Part shown: one piece after another, positions 59,825-64,000 of the stretch
Layout of the letters: each line of letters opens with the position of its first letter
Numbering within the stretch: the stretch's first letter is position 1
Assembly (NCBI GenBank): GCA_035772405.1
Contig: JAYKKM010000218.1
Span: 1-64,000 of the forward strand
From: Chrysogorgia sp. JL179-B06
Lineage: Eukaryota > Cnidaria > Anthozoa > Scleralcyonacea > Chrysogorgiidae
Direction of reading: 5' to 3'
Length of the DNA: 64,000 nt
Position numbers and translations under genes: made by a program
The notes under the pieces: model-generated
What the model was told of the DNA's origin: nothing
What the model saw: the letters and a program-made list of their open reading frames with translations, nothing else
Database searches by the model: none

Positions 59825-60130
59825 GTTCTTATCAACAAATGTGTGTAAAGATTCAAGAAAAAGTCGTTGACGTCTATTGTCAATGTTATGTTCTAAAATG
59901 TCCACATAGGCAGGATGAATATCCTGATCCGTTGTTTCAGCGTGTTTTATCGCTCAGTCCCCCTGGAATTCCACGACCGCTTACTCTCTCCGACATAGGT
60001 GAAAGGACACGATTTGCATTTAACATTGTAAACAATCCATTTCCATTGCGACGTTGTTGGTCGATTTTTTGGTTTTCTAAAAATATGACCCGAGGTCTGG
60101 ACAAGTTTAAAAGCTGTTTTTTATATTTGC
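59825..60130 (-). mobile_element. Second Penelope-like GIY-YIG remnant
   Basis: The minus strand reads IVYNVKCKSCPFTYVGESKR, SWNSRGTER, then in a shifted frame AETTDQDIHPAYVDILEHNI and DNRRQRLFL. The order matches the copy at 40905-41165. Confidence 0.5.
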
Positions 60131-60399
60131 ATTGTTCAATGTTAGTCGAATCTGCTTCGAGACACCTGACATACGGGATGGCGGCGAAACCTTTCCGGTC
60201 TTCTTGTGCTTGCAAACTAGGTCTGTTCGGGGGCGATGCATGTGCATTATCGATGAATTCTGTTTTATATCAATTTATTTCCAGATCGTTGATCGCTCGT
60301 AATTCTGTACTTGATGGCAAGGATGCTCTGTCCATGAGTGTTTTTGCTTTGCGATGGGCTATGTGAGTCAAATTCAAGATATTTGTTCGTGTGCATGAC

Positions 60400-61480
60400 T
60401 TTGCAGTACATGCTCACGCTCCACCTGACCATCGTCACAAACAACGTTTGTATCTAGGAAGACTATGAACTGTTTATCACTGGACATTGTCGGTCTCTCC
60501 AATGTGAATTGAATGTGCGCATTAATGGAGGGGTTGTGGAAGGTTTCGATGTCTCCGCCCTTCTAGCATTTTTAACGTTTTTAAACTTTTTATAGATCAG
60601 TTTCAAACCACTTTTTATTAACATATGTGTCTATATTTGTGTATGTATATTTATGTATATGTATATTGATGGTTGATTTTATTGGGATAAGGTCCATTAT
60701 TTAATTAATAGTGAAACCAGTGCATGATAATCTGTTCTGAATAAGACATTTGTCGTAATATTGTACTAAATGGCAAATTATTTGAAACTTTCCATTGACC
60801 TTCCTCCAGCATCTCGTAGAATTTCAAATTTACATAGACAAGGCCAGTGAACAATGTGCGATGGTATTGGATGATAGTATGTGTTCACATAATCGCCACT
60901 GTATATGTTGCCTGTCCCTTCATCCCTGCCAACGACTCTTATTTACATTTGAGGGCATAATTATGAGTTCATATGCATGTGGCAACATGCCGGAGTGCCA
61001 AGCAGTCTGCTGCTGAACGAGTGTCGGTGATATCAGCGGCAATCTATTCATTGGTGTCGATATTGGGAATGTTTGTTGTGAGGCAGAGTCGGCATTACAT
61101 GACAACTGAGCTCTCCAACGACAGCTTGATGTTCTTGCATAATTCCTAAATGCTGCGACCTCTGTAGATTATTTCCTGTTGTATTCGCCGTCAAATTACA
61201 GATAGGAAACGTTTCTAGAGATGTCTGTTCCGATGATACAAACGATGTGAGAGTAGCACTATTTGTTGCATCACATGGGCTAAGATGTTCACATGAAGTA
61301 GAAGTAGCAACTGCTTGCTACTTAGTTAGCGACAGAGTCACTAAGAGTTTCTTTTCTTTTTTGAAATACTTTTTTTTTGGAGGAGGAGGACGACGATGAG
61401 ATGAGTTAGGGTCGATTTTATGACCATCGAACATTTCTCGTCGCAGTCTTCTAGCTCGTTCTGTCTCTCGTAGATGTCAG
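60400..61480. other. Gap with no supported gene
   Basis: Short frames only. A small TA-rich repeat occurs at 60630-60665. A G/A-rich tract at 61378-61400 is the only other feature. Confidence 0.4.
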
Positions 61481-61984
61481 ATGGAAAACATTGAATACCG
61501 TGCTCTAAGGATAATTAACAACAATATGAACTATACCAGAAATAAGCGATGCGCACTTGAGGTTTTTAAATGTTTAAACGGACTAGCACCAAGGATGTTT
61601 CAGGACTATTTTACTAAAATATCGCATCTTAAAGAAACTCGTGGAAATAATACAAATCTCGTTTTACCAAAAGTTCGAACTGAGACTGGCAGGAAAACAT
61701 TTGCTTTTCAAGGTTCCCTTTATAAAATCAGCTTACGGTGGAGATGAAACAGCAACAGTCGTTTTTGAGATTCAGTGCAACGAAATCAATTTCGATATTA
61801 GTCTAAACTGATTATTTTATCTATTTTATGTATAATATGTAACTTTTTAACTTTAACTTATTCTCAGTATTTTTAGATTTTATCCTAGGCATATCACTTA
61901 TTTTACAGGTCCTTCATTGATAACAGTTTTTAATAGCTGATGAAGAAGTTAACCTGTTTAAATATCAAATTATTATTATTAGTC
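61481..61984 (+). mobile_element. CR1/L2-like LINE 3' fragment
   Basis: The open frame to 61747 includes YRALRIINNNMNYTRNKRCA, EVFKCLNGLAPRMFQDYF and GRKTFAFQGS, the final part of a non-LTR reverse transcriptase. An ATT tail (ATTATTATTA) ends it at about 61970-61982. Confidence 0.65.
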
Positions 61985-62039
61985 AAGCTGGTTGTCAATA
62001 AAAGAGGGTCCTCTTCCTTTAGTTGTCGAGTTGGTCTAC

Positions 62040-63530
62040 AATCCTTGCAGGTCGATTTCTAGCAGTAGATTGTCTTGTGCATCTCCTTGGAACACATCTA
62101 ATAGTGACATATTTTGTTGATCTTTGTGGGCCCACCCGGCGTGAACAACTGCCTGATTCATTCCAGGTGCATTCATTGGGGCAAAACCGTGAAAAATAAA
62201 ACCTCTTCGTCCACAATAAAGCTGTCCAGTCTCTTTTTCACTGACTTGTAGCAGCCATTCTGTTGTCGATTTGAGCAACATGTTGCAAAGGTTCTTAAAC
62301 TGCTCCGCACTGTCGTTAATGAGTCGATTAGCCATTTGGTTCGCTGATCCTTGAAATTAAATTCGCACAAGACTCGATTCTGCTCTTAGAATCGCTGCCA
62401 AAAAAATTCCAGCAATTACAGTGCCAGCCATATCAGTGCACCAACCCACTGGATCAAAGGAAGTTGAACCATTTGAATGTTTGGAAATTGCCTCGTTCAA
62501 GAGTTTCCAAAACAATTCAACGTTTTTTGTATTTTCACTTTCAGCTTCCATAATTGCTAGATGAATTCAGCTTCCGAAGGAGAGGGTGATAAACACTTGC
62601 TGTCAATGTAATGAAACCGGAACAGCAATTATGTTTGCCATCAAAATATCAAAATAGTAGAACTTTTCGCTTAAAAAGCCTTCTGTTGTTCTGTCCCATT
62701 GCGATAGCGATTTTTCAGTGCTCGCTTTAAATATGAAGGATGGTTTATCAGGATTTCCGCGTTTGTCATTAACTTTGTACACGTAGAATTTGTCTTTTTT
62801 GTCACAATATTTTTAAAGTTCACTACAGCCTCAAAGTTATGCCATAACATTTTTCGTTTGTTCTTTGATTTGTTTGTTCTTTGTTTGCCAATCCAAATGC
62901 TCGCAGAATGCCGAAAAAATAATTGACGATTCAACCTCGACAGGCTTGATTGTAGGATTTTCCTTGACTATTTTCTTTATCCTATCTATATTTCCATATG
63001 TTTTTAGCGATTACTGGCAAGTATGATTTCCAGTGTGAAAAACTTACGCTGTATTTTTCATTACTAATATAACGTCGTGCAGCACGCGGAACGAATTGAC
63101 CGGTATGTCCACAAGCTTTACATTTGCTCCCACATGTTCAAACTGTGTCGTGTTTGTAACTCCATATTGCACCCTGTAAGGACAGTCTGTATGTGTGCAC
63201 AAGTAAGATCCTTTACAATCTGCATATCAAACTTGTGTGCCCTTTCCACTGTGAAGGACAGCTTCTTCCATTTCCTTCCATTTTTCAAAGCTGCAAACAG
63301 ATTGTCTGATCCAATTAATTCAAAAGCGACTGGACCATCGATAGCGTCAGGTAGTTTGACCACGACATCTCTTGGTATATTTACCCACATGTCTGCACAG
63401 TATTTGCCAGGGTGTACTGCATGTTGCTCGCGAGTCGAAGAAGTGTTAATTGAACCATGTATATTTTTTGGACAATCAGTCACGTTCTTGTGGCCATTCC
63501 TTGTTGTGTTGAAGGAACAGGTGTAGGAAG
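62040..63530 (-). pseudogene. MULE-type transposase, decayed
   Basis: Ordered fragments on the minus strand: DCPKNIHGSINTSSTREQH and KYCADMWVNIPRDVVVKLPD (63483-63118), FYVYKVNDKRGNPDKPSFIF (about 62790-62730), MEAESENTKNVELFWKLLNE with PVGWCTDMAG (62551-62357), and GFIFHGFAPMNAPGMNQAVV with DVFQGDAQDNLLLEIDLQG (62335-62036). I recognise the order from multicopy coral-type MULE transposases. Frames change at least four times and several gaps exist. Confidence 0.6.
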
Positions 63531-63539
63531 CTCTGAGAC

Positions 63540-64000
63540 TATAAACAAATCAGACAAATTGGGTAGGCAGTAGGCTCAATGCAATTGCCCATTCTTCTCT
63601 TAAGCATAACTAATGTTACAAACAATAAACGGTATACATACAGTATATATTATACATGTATGTACAGCATATTGCATGTTGTCAAGAGAAAACTACAAAC
63701 AATAATACACTCCAATATTGTATCTATCATCTCTGTACTCTACTTGGTGTTTGTGGGTGGGACATTTGGTAAACTCATAAGTTGCTGGTTATCTCCCCTA
63801 TGATGGTTTTTCCAGCATTGTGTTCATATGTGATGGTGTCACGTTTTTCAATTCTTCGAAGGCATTTCAAGTTGCATTTCTTTAATAGCTGTTACTATTG
63901 TTTGAAAAACCTCATCCACATAATCTTCAATAAAACCAAACGAAACTATAACAGGTGTAATGCAAGGCATTTTCGTGTTGGTGACACATGTATTTGGAAG
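63540..64000. other. Right edge of the window, no supported gene
   Basis: AT-rich sequence with a TATACAGTATATATTATACATG-type palindromic stretch near 63640-63660. It may belong to the MULE-type element. Confidence 0.35.

Overview
The window is metazoan nuclear DNA, most likely from a cnidarian or another marine invertebrate. The evidence is spliced exons with GT/AG borders, CR1/L2-like LINE tails, a BEL/Pao LTR element, TTAA-target DNA transposons, a tRNA-type SINE and Penelope-like GIY-YIG remnants. I cannot name the species from sequence alone. Almost everything recognisable is mobile or virus-like DNA.

The main feature is a structurally complete Polinton/Maverick (called Polinton B) at 7253-26825. 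It is 19,573 bp long, starts AG and ends CT, has 559-bp terminal inverted repeats (TIRs) and sits between 6-bp target duplications GATAAC. It encodes a full protein-primed family B DNA polymerase, a DDE integrase with chromodomain, a packaging ATPase, a probable major capsid protein, a penton-like minor capsid protein, a GIY-YIG nuclease, two paralogous lectin-fold-like proteins, a tail-anchored protein, several small membrane proteins, an acylated small protein and a zinc-ribbon protein. No intact-looking gene contains a frameshift. No adenain-type protease was found.

Polinton B appears to carry its own transcription punctuation. Twenty of about 25 genes have AATAAA 0-6 bases before, or overlapping, the start codon. 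Almost every spacer lying 3' of a gene and longer than about 45 bp holds a perfect or near-perfect hairpin, while the divergent 5'-5' spacers do not. This resembles giant-virus and virophage signals (start-proximal promoters plus palindromic 3' ends). It also predicts two short genes (12022-12186 and 22323-22439) and corrects several start codons.

To the left (1-4863) lies an older Polinton (A) of the F54H12.2-capsid lineage, with a broken integrase, an intact penton gene, a broken basic core-like protein and a broken capsid gene. Two copies of a TTAA-flanked MITE (4864-5317 and 5782-6239) follow. To the right (28.5-32.6 kb) is a decayed Polinton (C) with a packaging ATPase tail, a PolB of a different lineage and a GRF zinc-finger gene. 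A and C could be halves of one old element.

From 33.6 kb on, the DNA is a stack of insertions: short spliced exons of an unrecognised zinc-finger gene; an ISL2EU-type transposon (YqaJ nuclease plus DDE transposase) split by a LINE; Harbinger, SINE and Penelope remnants; and a RecQ-like helicase gene. The RecQ second exon is interrupted by a BEL/Pao retrotransposon (44386-57626), which is itself interrupted by a Kolobok/Mutator-like transposon (48777-54898). The window ends in further repeats and a decayed MULE-type transposase (62040-63530).
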